A stretch of 35,079 nucleotides of DNA from CAYNFP01 sp964492595. Lineage in GTDB: Bacteria > Bacillota_I > Bacilli_A > RF39 > UBA660. A model generated the notes under the pieces. That model was not told the origin of the DNA. It ran no database searches and worked only from the letters and a program-made list of their open reading frames with translations. The stretch lies in contig CAZBKY010000005.1 of NCBI GenBank assembly GCA_964492595.1, positions 1-35,079 of the forward strand, read 5' to 3'. Below are positions 24,937 to 33,736 of the stretch, in pieces. A program made the position numbers and the translations under genes. Position 1 is the first letter of the stretch; each line of letters opens with the position of its first letter.

Positions 24937-26034
24937 ATGAAAAGGCTAGAAAGCACTCCCAAAAACGATGGATACAGAATGCCAGGAGAATTTGAGCGAC
25001 ATAGTAAAACATATATAATATGGCCTGAAAGACCAGACAACTGGAGACTCGGTGCTAAACCTGCTCAAAAAGCTTTTGTTGAAATAGCAAGTATAATCGG
25101 GAAATACGAACCCGTAACAATGATAGTAAGTAAATCTCAATATTCTAATGCAAAAGAGAGCCTTCCTGATTATGTACAAGTAGTAGAAATGAGTAATGAT
25201 GATGCTTGGGTACGCGACTGTGGAGCAACTTTCGTTATCAATGACAAAGGCGATATAAGAGCAATCGATTGGAGTTTCAATGCCTGGGGAGGACTTGTTG
25301 ATGGCCTATATTTTCCTTGGGCTGATGATGACAAAATCGCCCTTAAAATGAGTGAACTGGAATATGCAAATAGATACAGATTAGATGATTTTGTTTTAGA
25401 AGGAGGAAGTATTCACACCGATGGAGAAGGAACTTTAATTACAACAGAAGAATGTTTACTATCTAAAGGTAGAAATCCCGATTTAAGTAAGAAGGAAATA
25501 GAGGATATTTTGAAAGAATACTTAAATGTTGAAAAAGTTTTATGGATTCCAAAGGGTATATATAATGATGAAACAAATGGCCATGTTGATAATATTTGCA
25601 ATTTTGTAAAACCGGGAGAAATTATTCTTGCTTGGACTGATGATAAAAATGATCCTCAATATGAAATAAGTAAAGCTGCTTTAGATTATTTGAATAGTGT
25701 CACTGATGCTAAAGGAAGAAAATTTAAAATTCATAAAATGCATATACCTGATCCAATTTTAATCACTAAAGAAGAAAGTGAAGGAGTAGACGCAATCAAT
25801 GGCACATTACCAAGGCAAGAAGGAGATAGAATGGCTGCCTCATATGTAAATTATTATACAGGAAACGGTTTTATTGCACTTCCAATATTCAATGATTCAA
25901 GAGATAAAGATGCTATAAAAATTTTAAAAGAACTATATCCTAATAGGATTATTGAACCAATATATGCAAGGGAAATATTATTAGGCGGAGGTAATATACA
26001 CTGTATAACCCAACAAGTTCCAGCTAAAAATTAA
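24937..26034 (+). CDS. aguA: Agmatine deiminase
   Basis: It hydrolyses agmatine to N-carbamoylputrescine and ammonia. The 365 residues show NDDAWVRDCGATFV (87-100), the catalytic His in ETNGHVDNI (H216), and the nucleophile in GGGNIHCITQQ (C356), all as in the family (usual nucleophile about 357). Last gene of the operon, followed by a strong terminator. With the two upstream genes it gives putrescine and carbamoyl phosphate, but the carbamate kinase that would make ATP is not here. Confidence 0.97.
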   Translation: MKRLESTPKNDGYRMPGEFERHSKTYIIWPERPDNWRLGAKPAQKAFVEIASIIGKYEPVTMIVSKSQYSNAKESLPDYVQVVEMSNDDAWVRDCGATFVINDKGDIRAIDWSFNAWGGLVDGLYFPWADDDKIALKMSELEYANRYRLDDFVLEGGSIHTDGEGTLITTEECLLSKGRNPDLSKKEIEDILKEYLNVEKVLWIPKGIYNDETNGHVDNICNFVKPGEIILAWTDDKNDPQYEISKAALDYLNSVTDAKGRKFKIHKMHIPDPILITKEESEGVDAINGTLPRQEGDRMAASYVNYYTGNGFIALPIFNDSRDKDAIKILKELYPNRIIEPIYAREILLGGGNIHCITQQVPAKN

Positions 26035-26043
26035 TAAGAATTT

Positions 26044-26079
26044 AAAAATCACCATTTATTTAAAATGATGATTTTTTTT
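26044..26079. terminator. Bidirectional terminator after aguA
   Basis: AAAAATCACCATTT (26044-26057) pairs with AAATGATGATTTTT (26063-26076) with one C-A mismatch and a five-base loop, followed by T-run on the plus strand and flanked by A-run on the left. It ends the agmatine operon and, read on the other strand, the ABC importer operon whose last stop is 26078. Confidence 0.8.
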
Positions 26080-26866
26080 AATTAGTTAATTTTTTTTCAA
26101 TATAATATACAAATTTATAAAGTAAAATAGATAAAATTATTAGAAGAATAATGCCACTCATCACAAGATCAAGATTAAATATTTGAGACCCATATAATAT
26201 TAAATATCCAATACCAGCTTTTGATGTTAAAAACTCTCCCATTATTACCCCAACTAGGCACATAGATATATTGATCTTTAAAATATTTATTATTACTTTA
26301 TAGTTATATGGAATTACAACTTTAAATAATATATCTTTATTGCTTGCATTAAATGCTTTCAAAAGTTTTATTTTATTTTTATCGGTGTTAACAAATCCGT
26401 TATAAATAGTTTGTATACTAACAATTATAGAAATTAGTACTGCCATAAATATTATACTTTTTGTATTAGCCCCCGCCCAGATAATTATTATTGGACCTAA
26501 AGCTACTTTAGGTAAAGAATTTAGCATAGTCAAATATGGGTCAAATACTTTATTTAAAAATTCACTTCTATATAAAATAATTGAGATAACAAGGGATAAG
26601 AATGTTGTTAAAAAAAATGATACTAATGTTTCATATAAAGTAACCCATATATGATAAAATAAGTTATTATTCTGTATTAGTCCAATTATTGTTTTTAATA
26701 TTTTACCTGGAGAACTAAATATAAATGAATTAATTATTTTATATTTTGACAATAATTCCCATATTGTTAAAAATGCAATTGTTATAAATATCTGAGTTAT
26801 AAAAATTAAAACTTTTTTTCGTTTTATTTTTTTTATATATTTTATTTGATTAATTGATTGATTCAT
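26078..26866 (-). CDS. ABC importer permease (NitT/TauT/ThiX type)
   Basis: A 262-residue membrane protein with about six helices and the permease EAA-like loop around AFNASNKDILFKVVIPYNYK. It has the BPD_transp_1 layout of SsuC/ThiX permeases (LPKVALGPIIIIWAGA, GEFLTSKAGIGYLILYG). It overlaps the ATPase gene by 17 bases, with GGAGAGAT as RBS. With its partners it should import a small organic compound; the substrate is not clear. Confidence 0.92.
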   Translation of the reverse strand: MNQSINQIKYIKKIKRKKVLIFITQIFITIAFLTIWELLSKYKIINSFIFSSPGKILKTIIGLIQNNNLFYHIWVTLYETLVSFFLTTFLSLVISIILYRSEFLNKVFDPYLTMLNSLPKVALGPIIIIWAGANTKSIIFMAVLISIIVSIQTIYNGFVNTDKNKIKLLKAFNASNKDILFKVVIPYNYKVIINILKINISMCLVGVIMGEFLTSKAGIGYLILYGSQIFNLDLVMSGIILLIILSILLYKFVYYIEKKLTN

Positions 26867-27602
26867 CTAAATCTCTCCATAATAAATCATAATAATAAGC
26901 AAATTCTTTAGCTTTTCTATTGCTTATAGGAGTGCTTTTTTCGGTCAAATTAATATCATATATATTTTTTATATATGCGGGTCTTTTAGATAAGACAATT
27001 ATTTTATCAGACATAGATATTGCCTCTGCTATATCATGAGTAACCATTATAACAGTCTTTTTTTCGTTTTTTATTATTTTGTATACGTCATCACTTACTT
27101 TTAACCTAGATTGATAATCCAAATCGCTAAAAGGCTCATCAAGTAAAAGAATGTCTGGTTTAATAGCAAGCGTTCTGATAAGGGCCACTCTTTGCCTCAT
27201 ACCACCCGAAAGTGATTTTGGATATTTATTCATAAAGTCTTTTAACCCATATTTATTTAATAAATGTTTAACATATTCTTTATTTTCATCTGTAAGTTGT
27301 TTTTGAACTTTAAGGCCTAATATTGAATTTTCATAAACTGTTAACCAATTAAATAAGGAATCATCTTGAAGCATATATCCTAATTTTATATCTTTGCTGA
27401 AAAAACTTATATCTCCATTATATTCTTTATCTAAATCGGCCAAAATGTTTAAAATTGTACTTTTACCACATCCAGAAGACCCAATTATAGAAATATAGTC
27501 ACCCTTTTTTATTTTTAAAGAGAAGTCTTTAATTGCTTCAACTTCTCCTTCTATTCCATAATATATTTTAGATAAATTACTTATCTCTAATATATTATTC
27601 AT
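26850..27602 (-). CDS. ABC importer ATP-binding protein
   Basis: A 250-residue ATPase with Walker A GSSGCGKST (41-49), a Q-loop (MLQDDSLF, 77-84), signature LSGGMRQR (131-138), Walker B ILLLDEP (151-157) and switch H189 (VTHD). It belongs to the SsuB/TauB/ThiZ group. It overlaps the binding-protein gene by eight bases and the permease gene by 17, so the three are coupled. No strong RBS precedes its ATG, which fits coupling. Confidence 0.95.
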   Translation of the reverse strand: MNNILEISNLSKIYYGIEGEVEAIKDFSLKIKKGDYISIIGSSGCGKSTILNILADLDKEYNGDISFFSKDIKLGYMLQDDSLFNWLTVYENSILGLKVQKQLTDENKEYVKHLLNKYGLKDFMNKYPKSLSGGMRQRVALIRTLAIKPDILLLDEPFSDLDYQSRLKVSDDVYKIIKNEKKTVIMVTHDIAEAISMSDKIIVLSKRPAYIKNIYDINLTEKSTPISNRKAKEFAYYYDLLWRDLDESIN

Positions 27603-28587
27603 TAAATTTATTTGTGACTAACTCAGAAAATTTGACCTTCTTTTCTAGCACTTTATTATAAATCATTATATCTTGAAGTCTTTTATAAGCATCCTCACTA
27701 ATATCAGTATTATCCCACCAAGAATCAGCATTTTTATATCTTTCTATAATTATTTCAACATCTCTTAAAGTCATATCAGGAAATTGGTTTATTATATCTT
27801 TTGCTAGCACGTTTGAGCCAGTATTTTTAACATATTCTAATGCTTTATTTAAAGATTTTACAAATGATTTAATTGTATCTTCATTTTCTTCAATGTAACT
27901 TTTTCTAGCATAGTAAGCAGTATATGGAACTTCTCCTGACATTAAACCAAGTGAAGCTAAAACACAGCCATATCCTTCTTTCTCAACTTTTGAAGCAGTC
28001 GGTTCAAAAAGATTAACATAGTCTCCAGATCCTCCAATAAATGCTCCACTTAATGCTGCGAATTCGACTGAGGCATCTATAGTGACTTTATCAGATAATT
28101 CATATTTTGAGAGTGCGTATTTAAATATCATCAAAGGCATTCCACCACTGCGTCCTGCTAGTACTGATTTCCCTTTAAGATTTTTAACATCAAAGTTATC
28201 TTTTTCATCGCAGCTTCCAACTAAGAACTGACCATCTCTTTTGGTTAATCCTGCAAATGTCACAAGATAATCCTTTTCTCCATTGTTATAAACATATATT
28301 GCAGCTTCGGGTCCTGAAAACCCAATATTAACATCATTAGATAAAACCGAAGCGGCAGTTTTATCTGCGCCAGGTGTTAAAACAAATTCAACGTCCAAAC
28401 CCTCTTCTTCAAAGTATCCTTTTTCTATCGCAACATACCAAGGTGTATAAAATATTGAATGAGTTACTTCTGCAACTTTTACCTTTATCAAAGGTTCAGT
28501 TTCTTTATTTTTATGATAAATTATCCCTATGACTGCAAGCAACAATAAAACTAAGCATCCTACTAATAAAAATATTCTTTTTTTCAT
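27595..28587 (-). CDS. ABC substrate-binding protein (NMT1/ThiY-like)
   Basis: A 330-residue exported binding protein of the NMT1/SsuA type, which fetches thiamine precursors, nitrate, taurine or sulfonates. Features: HSIFYTPWYVAIEKGYFEEEGLDVEF, PEAAIYVYN, and the FAGLTKRDGQFLVG part. The N-terminus is a Lys start and a hydrophobic helix (about 5-24). There is no proper lipobox: LVGC at residue 11 sits too early and the helix continues past it, so it is probably held by an uncleaved anchor. First gene of the operon, RBS GAAGGGG. A thiamine-precursor substrate is possible but not shown. Confidence 0.9.
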   Translation of the reverse strand: MKKRIFLLVGCLVLLLLAVIGIIYHKNKETEPLIKVKVAEVTHSIFYTPWYVAIEKGYFEEEGLDVEFVLTPGADKTAASVLSNDVNIGFSGPEAAIYVYNNGEKDYLVTFAGLTKRDGQFLVGSCDEKDNFDVKNLKGKSVLAGRSGGMPLMIFKYALSKYELSDKVTIDASVEFAALSGAFIGGSGDYVNLFEPTASKVEKEGYGCVLASLGLMSGEVPYTAYYARKSYIEENEDTIKSFVKSLNKALEYVKNTGSNVLAKDIINQFPDMTLRDVEIIIERYKNADSWWDNTDISEDAYKRLQDIMIYNKVLEKKVKFSELVTNKFNE

Positions 28588-28647
28588 TTTCCCCTTCTTT
28601 CCTTATTATTATATTCTTAATAATAAAGAATAGTGATTTTTAACCAG

Positions 28648-28666
28648 AAAAAAAGCCTTATCGGCT
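28648..28666 (-). terminator. Terminator of repeat-protein gene
   Basis: Minus strand: AGCC, loop GATAA, GGCT, then seven T. The short stem overlaps the stop codon of the gene ending at 28665. Confidence 0.6.
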
Positions 28667-29933
28667 ATTCATTTTCATAAACTACTTGTATTTTACCTAT
28701 AAAAACTTTTCCTTTGTCATAATTTTGGGGAGAGTTTGTTCCATGAAGTTTAAAAGAAATTATATAATTATGTGTAGTTTTGGGAGGAATTAAAATCTCC
28801 TTTAAAAATACAGTATCTTCCCATGGAGCAGTTGTAAAATCTAAACTTTTACAATTAGAATTACAATTTACTTTAAACTTAAAGTTTTCGCTTGTAAATG
28901 TATTTTCGGTTACGTGCCATTTTAAATTATAAGCCACATAATAAAGACTTTTATTTTCAACAGTAAATATTTTATCGGGAATATTGCTTCCTTCTCCTAC
29001 CATATCATCAGGTACAACATCTTCAATAACAACATCAGACATATCTACATATTCCACTTCGAGAGTGGCAGTTTTATTTGTAACAGTAGATTTTCCAACT
29101 ATTTGAGAACTACCATTTTTAGAAATTATAACATAGGAAGTATCTTCTAAACAGTATAAATCACATATGTTATCATCATTAGTATCGCAATGAAGATCGC
29201 AAATCCCATTGTTATCCATATCAAGATTTAAATCTGGTCTTCCATCATTATCCAAATCTATATTTATCGTAGCTTTACCCGAATTAGTTAAATCCAAATT
29301 TGTGTCCGGCCAGCCATCTTTATCTATATCACAATTCCTAATGCATACTCCTTTATCATCTAAAACATTAATTGGGTTAAGAATGTCATTCCCACTTACT
29401 ATATTGAAAATACTTTTTCTATTACCCATGTAATCTATATTAACATCAGGTATATCATCTCCATTTAAATCGATATTTATATCGGCAACTTCATCATTAT
29501 CTAAATCTATGTTTATATCCGCAATTCCATCTCCATCAATATCTTTATTTAAATCTCTTAACTTTATATAATTAAATGCTGAATATGTAGCGCCTATTAT
29601 AGTAAAAAGCAAGGCTCCGAGCAATGCCACAATAAAATAAACCCCTACTTTTTTATGGAATTCAAAATTAATTGTATTATTTACTTTTTTTACTACTAAT
29701 CCTAATGGAAGATGAACATTATTATCAAACTCATCACATGTTAATTTAAGAAATTTTAATATATATTTTTCATCTACATCTATTTGTTTTGATCCAGTGT
29801 AAATGCCCTCCAAAATTTCTTTTATTATAGCCACTTGAATTTTTGTATCTAGTTCATTAAATTTTTTTACATTTAATTCCCCATTTTTAAATACCTTGTT
29901 TTTTTCCAAAAACAATTTATTTTTGTCTTCCAT
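28665..29933 (-). CDS. Transmembrane protein with DxDxDG repeats
   Basis: A 422-residue protein. A cytosolic part (1-95) is followed by one membrane helix (about 96-120) and a block of 12-residue repeats (128-261) such as DIDGDGIADINI, DLDNDEVADINI, DLNGDDIPDVNI and DLDNDGRPDLNL. These match calcium-binding loops of dockerin/thrombospondin-3-like repeats. A C-terminal domain (about 275-422) rich in beta strands follows, facing out. The calcium ligands are lost in some repeats; two end in Cys. I do not recognise the whole protein. ATG 29933 is chosen over TTG 29939 because AAGGA lies six bases upstream. It has its own promoter and terminator. Calcium-dependent surface rigidity or adhesion is inferred. 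Confidence 0.7.
   Translation of the reverse strand: MEDKNKLFLEKNKVFKNGELNVKKFNELDTKIQVAIIKEILEGIYTGSKQIDVDEKYILKFLKLTCDEFDNNVHLPLGLVVKKVNNTINFEFHKKVGVYFIVALLGALLFTIIGATYSAFNYIKLRDLNKDIDGDGIADINIDLDNDEVADINIDLNGDDIPDVNIDYMGNRKSIFNIVSGNDILNPINVLDDKGVCIRNCDIDKDGWPDTNLDLTNSGKATINIDLDNDGRPDLNLDMDNNGICDLHCDTNDDNICDLYCLEDTSYVIISKNGSSQIVGKSTVTNKTATLEVEYVDMSDVVIEDVVPDDMVGEGSNIPDKIFTVENKSLYYVAYNLKWHVTENTFTSENFKFKVNCNSNCKSLDFTTAPWEDTVFLKEILIPPKTTHNYIISFKLHGTNSPQNYDKGKVFIGKIQVVYENE
29151..29552 (-). repeat. Calcium-loop-like 12-residue repeats (coding)
   Basis: About nine intact or decayed copies of D-x-D-x-D/N-G-x-x-D-x-N-x in the transmembrane protein, with a break in the middle (about residues 168-202) where a non-repeat segment interrupts. 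Confidence 0.75.
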
Positions 29934-29956
29934 AAGCAATCCTTTACTCTATTACA

Positions 29957-29985
29957 ATTATACATTAAAACATTTAAAAAAACAA
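29957..29985 (-). promoter_or_regulatory. Promoter of repeat-protein gene
   Basis: Minus-strand TTGTTT (29980-29985), 17 bases and TATAAT (29957-29962), about 25 bases upstream of ATG 29933. The -10 is perfect, the -35 matches four of six. Confidence 0.55.
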
Positions 29986-30002
29986 TTTCTATTAAACAGC
30001 AT

Positions 30003-30029
30003 TTTTGGCAAACAACAGATTAAAATTGT
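30003..30029 (-). repeat. Two-part repeat, copy 2
   Basis: ACAATTTTAAT, five bases, GTTTGCCAAAA on the minus strand, beginning about 11 bases past the ORF6N gene. It matches both 11-base words of copy 1 at 16020-16048. AACAATTT/AAATTGTT outside it (29981-30030) could pair, but the loop is long. Confidence 0.7.
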
Positions 30030-30039
30030 TTTTTTAAAA

Positions 30040-30909
30040 TCAACCATTCAAATAATTAAGTAAATTTTTTAATATGTCTCTATCTTCTATTAAACTTATT
30101 GCAAAACATCTCTTCCCTAAATCTTTGAAAGAAGAACCTGAGTGATATAAAATTTTTCTATCAAGAATTATAAATCTGTCATGAAAAGAGTCATTTTTGA
30201 TTAATTCTATATTACTGTATTGCTTATTATATTTATTAACTGCCTTTTTATCAATTTCTTTACTGTATATCTTTATATTTACTTTTATATCTTTTATTAA
30301 ATCAAAGAGCTTCTTTCCAGCATAATTGTCAATAATTATTATCTCTTCTTTTGCTTTAATTAATATATCCATCATAAGTGAATAAGCATCGTATATTTGT
30401 CCTTCAAAAAATATATGATTGTTAACAGATTTATCTAACTTAGAAAATACTTCATCAAATTTGTTATCGTAATCTATTAATTTTGTCTCTATATTATTTA
30501 TTCTTTTATTGTGGTCATTTAATGAAATATATTTTTTCATCATTACAAAAGCATCCATTATTTTAATACTTATTTCTTCTGCGACCTTTGTTTTTAATAT
30601 TGTAGCGAGCATAGCTACTCCCTCTTCGGTGAATACATATGGTAAATATTTTGAATATTGTCCTTGTTTTAATTCTAAGGTTTCAAAATGAAACCTTAGA
30701 ATTTTATAATATTCTTCATTTGTTAATTGGAATGCAAATCTATCAGGGAAGCGATTTATATTTCTTTTAACAGCTAGATTAATAGATTTAGTACCATTAG
30801 CACATTCATAAAGCATAGCTAAGTCAGAATCCATCATTACCTGTTTGCCTCTTATTTCATAAATCATATCTTCTATTTTTATATTTTCTTTTATTATTAA
30901 TTCGTTCAT
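30040..30909 (-). CDS. ORF6N-domain protein with PLD-like C-terminus
   Basis: A 289-residue protein. The first ~95 residues are an ORF6N domain, a DNA-binding module of phages and mobile elements (RGKQVMMDSDLAMLYEC, VKRNINRFPDRFAFQLT, YVFTEEGVAML). A helical linker, likely coiled coil (about 130-165), leads to a phospholipase-D-like domain (170-289): IIIIDNYAG, then HDRFIILD (243-250, HxR in place of HxK) and HSGSSFKDLG. Only one such motif is present, so an active form would be a dimer. It may be a regulator or a DNA-targeting defence or phage-derived nuclease. RBS CGAGGAAGG. Function inferred from domains only. Confidence 0.82.
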   Translation of the reverse strand: MNELIIKENIKIEDMIYEIRGKQVMMDSDLAMLYECANGTKSINLAVKRNINRFPDRFAFQLTNEEYYKILRFHFETLELKQGQYSKYLPYVFTEEGVAMLATILKTKVAEEISIKIMDAFVMMKKYISLNDHNKRINNIETKLIDYDNKFDEVFSKLDKSVNNHIFFEGQIYDAYSLMMDILIKAKEEIIIIDNYAGKKLFDLIKDIKVNIKIYSKEIDKKAVNKYNKQYSNIELIKNDSFHDRFIILDRKILYHSGSSFKDLGKRCFAISLIEDRDILKNLLNYLNG

Positions 30910-31114
30910 GTGTGCCTTCCTCGTATAATGATAATCAAATATAAAACAAAAGTAAAATCAGAGAAATTGAATAGTGTTATATTAAAATCAATTAATTTTC
31001 TATTTTTATAACCACTTTTAATAAAATTTAACTTAATTTCAATCTACAAAATTTAAATATGATAATATTCTAAAAAATTTAAAAAAAGTTTAAAAATTTA
31101 AACTCTAAACTTAA

Positions 31115-32218
31115 CTATTTTAATAATAGCTCACATTTCTCAAAGCTGATTTTTTGATTCTCTATAAATTTAGAACATATTTTTTTTATCTTTTTTTCTC
31201 TATTTTTTCTTACTTTAGATACTAATTTAAATTGCTCTTTTAACATTTTTGTAAATATTCGCTCGCTTCCGCCAATCTCATCTAAATAATCTTCTATCAA
31301 GTTTTTAATATAAGAAATATTATATAAATTACTTTTTTTTCTAGAGTATTTTGTATCTAATAAAGATAATGCATCAAAGTTTATATAACCGGAAAAATCA
31401 AACTTATCTTTAATAATTTCATTATCCGAAATAACTTCATTTCTTTTTATAACTTTTGGTTCTTCAATTTGGAACTGCTCTAAATAATCCCAAAGCTCTG
31501 CCGCTTTTTTAAAATTTGGTTCTTTCAATATAATATTAGTTTTTCTAATCGGACTTCTTACAGGAGCTACTTGAATTAAAGATTTAAAAAATTCTGTTCT
31601 ATACAAACCTAATATAATTGATTTAACTTCATTAAGTCTTTGCCTCATTGGTAATTGATCTTCCTCAGGAATAGGTATTTCATGTTCTCTTTGATTTTCT
31701 AATGTAACATTAAATTTTACGTTATCAAATCTTAATTTTGTTTCTCCATCAAATGTTGCTTTTCGATGACATTTAAAGTATGATCCAGCATCTCCAAATT
31801 TTTCAATTTGTAAATTAATAAATCTTTCTAAATTATGAACTAATGTGTAAATGAATCTATTTTCATATATATCTATCGTCTCTTCTTTATTAATATTTAG
31901 AACTCTTTTAGGCTGAACCATGCCATCATCACCTATATTTTGAATTAAATTACTGTTTTGAGCCAGATGCATTACTGTTTCGGTAGTAGTTTTTTTCGCT
32001 TTTTCAACAGCAATTATTTCTTCTTCCTGAATCAAAAATCTCTTGGGATTTCTTAAAATTTTATCTAAATAAGGTAAACATTCTTCAACTTTATCAACCC
32101 AAGAAAAATCCACTATTATCTCTTCTTCTTTAGAATCGATCCATATTCTGGATTTAGTTTTAGCTAAAAATATATTGAGTTCACTGTCATTAATGTTTTC
32201 TATATATTCTTCCTTCAT
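31115..32218 (-). CDS. DUF2357-like protein of McrB-type operon
   Basis: A 367-residue soluble protein. IYENRFIYTLVHNLERFI (about 117-134) and VAPVRSPIRKTNIILKEPNF (217-236) are typical of DUF2357-type proteins that sit beside McrB-like ATPases. Such proteins often carry a C-terminal PD-(D/E)xK nuclease; here the C-terminus (295-367) is short, basic and helical, and I see no nuclease motif. Last of a three-gene operon, 15 bases after the ATPase gene, RBS AAAGGAGAT. Probably a partner or adaptor of the ATPase. Assignment is by pattern, without a search. Confidence 0.6.
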   Translation of the reverse strand: MKEEYIENINDSELNIFLAKTKSRIWIDSKEEEIIVDFSWVDKVEECLPYLDKILRNPKRFLIQEEEIIAVEKAKKTTTETVMHLAQNSNLIQNIGDDGMVQPKRVLNINKEETIDIYENRFIYTLVHNLERFINLQIEKFGDAGSYFKCHRKATFDGETKLRFDNVKFNVTLENQREHEIPIPEEDQLPMRQRLNEVKSIILGLYRTEFFKSLIQVAPVRSPIRKTNIILKEPNFKKAAELWDYLEQFQIEEPKVIKRNEVISDNEIIKDKFDFSGYINFDALSLLDTKYSRKKSNLYNISYIKNLIEDYLDEIGGSERIFTKMLKEQFKLVSKVRKNREKKIKKICSKFIENQKISFEKCELLLK

Positions 32219-32233
32219 ATCCGCATATCTCCT

Positions 32234-33736
32234 TTAAACAATTTTTTTAAGTCTTTCCAAGTAATCTTTACATTCTTTCATTACATCTTTACCAAATTCT
32301 TTATCTAAAAATGATATAAGACCATCTATTTCTTCTCTAATGTAAGATAAATTTAATTGTTCAAATTTTCTTAATATTTTATTTGCGATTATATAATCTA
32401 AAGCAAAGGATTCTACCCCGCCACACGCTACAAAGACTGGAATATACTCCTGAATCTGCTTAGTAATACGATTACCAAAAGAAATTCTAAAATATTTAAT
32501 TAAATAATCATCAAACAATTTTATTTTATTTAATATATCGGCAGATAAAGGATTTTCCTTTATTGCTTTTTCAAATAGAGATTCAAAATATTCAGCGGTT
32601 ATATGCAATTTCTCTGTTTTAGGTGCTTCGAAAGGATCGGCCTTACTATTAATATTTATTGGCATCGCGCGGTCATAAACCTTATCTGTTACCATAAATG
32701 TGGAGTCATCATTATTAATTGTTCCTATATACCACATATTATTAGGAATTTTAAATCTTCCGCGAACTATTTTCTTTGGGTCGTTTGGCCATTCAGATAA
32801 TACAAGGTTTACTATCCATTCCTCAACTCTGGGCATTTCTAATATAGAAAGCATTTCTGCAAAATAATATTCTACACGCGCAATATTCATCTCATCTAAT
32901 ATTGTTATATAAATATCGGGTTTATATGATGCTTCATACATTTTTTCAAGAAGTTCTGTTTCATTAAATCTTTTAGTAAATTCATTAAAATATCCGAATA
33001 ATTCAGAACGATCTCGATAGGAAGGCTGAACTGAAACTATTACTGAAGGATTATCCAAATAATTACCAAAAGCATAAGCAAGAGAAGTTTTACCTGTTCC
33101 GGATATACCCTGTAAAATTATAAGTCTGTTCGATGCAAAGGCAGCTATAAAAAGTCTTATTAAATCAATACTGTAATAAAGATTTAATTCACCAGCAGCA
33201 TAATTCATAAAGTTGGTGCAAAGTTCATTAAGAGTTATGGTATTGTTTGTCATAAGGGGTGTATATTCTTTCATTTCTTCATCAATTCTTGTAAGCCTGA
33301 AAAAACGACTTTCTCCTTCTTTAACTTTATTTATTATATTACCGTTCTCATCATATTCTACATCCTCCGCACCCGATAGTTCTAAATATTTTTCATTTTC
33401 TTTTTTTAATCTTATAACATCATTATTTAATTTTTCTACTTCATCTAATAAAGATTCTTGTTTATGCAAATTCTTTTTAAATTTGGTTCTTCTTTTAATC
33501 AAAAAATATATACCATATATAAATATTCCGATTATTGCCAGCAAACACATTACAGTAATTATTACAAGTATCCAGGAAGCTCCCCTAAACCACTTTGAAT
33601 ACTCTTTTATTACATTTACATATGTTAACACGTTAAACATCTTCAAAAGTCCTCCTAAAATATTTTTAAATATTTCTATAAGAGTTTTAAAGAATGGTTT
33701 CATAAAAGCCACAAAAAAATCTCCAAACATTTCCAT
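32234..33736 (-). CDS. Membrane-anchored McrB-like AAA+ ATPase
   Basis: A 500-residue protein. An amphipathic N-terminal stretch (1-45) and one membrane helix (about 53-81) are followed by a coiled coil (about 84-118) and an AAA+ domain of McrB/MoxR type: Walker A GISGTGKTS (210-218), SYRDRSELFGYF (239-250), Walker B ITILDEMN (277-284), sensor GTINNDDSTF (338-347) and VYDRAMPINI with probable Arg finger (353-362). McrB is a soluble GTPase that drives a nuclease; this one is tied to the membrane instead, as in some defence systems. Its ATG follows the stop of the previous gene directly (TAAATG), RBS AAGGAGG. ATPase family is sure; biological role is not. Confidence 0.88.
   Translation of the reverse strand: MEMFGDFFVAFMKPFFKTLIEIFKNILGGLLKMFNVLTYVNVIKEYSKWFRGASWILVIITVMCLLAIIGIFIYGIYFLIKRRTKFKKNLHKQESLLDEVEKLNNDVIRLKKENEKYLELSGAEDVEYDENGNIINKVKEGESRFFRLTRIDEEMKEYTPLMTNNTITLNELCTNFMNYAAGELNLYYSIDLIRLFIAAFASNRLIILQGISGTGKTSLAYAFGNYLDNPSVIVSVQPSYRDRSELFGYFNEFTKRFNETELLEKMYEASYKPDIYITILDEMNIARVEYYFAEMLSILEMPRVEEWIVNLVLSEWPNDPKKIVRGRFKIPNNMWYIGTINNDDSTFMVTDKVYDRAMPININSKADPFEAPKTEKLHITAEYFESLFEKAIKENPLSADILNKIKLFDDYLIKYFRISFGNRITKQIQEYIPVFVACGGVESFALDYIIANKILRKFEQLNLSYIREEIDGLISFLDKEFGKDVMKECKDYLERLKKIV

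Noticed and set aside
27595..28587. Lipobox in the ABC binding protein
   Set aside because: LVGC lies at residue 11 with too short a hydrophobic region before it, and the helix continues after the Cys.
16020..30029. The two-part repeat as ends of a 14-kb mobile element
   Set aside because: The genes between are housekeeping or metabolic (queG, agmatine operon, ABC importer), there is no integrase or transposase, and the spacing within the repeat differs.
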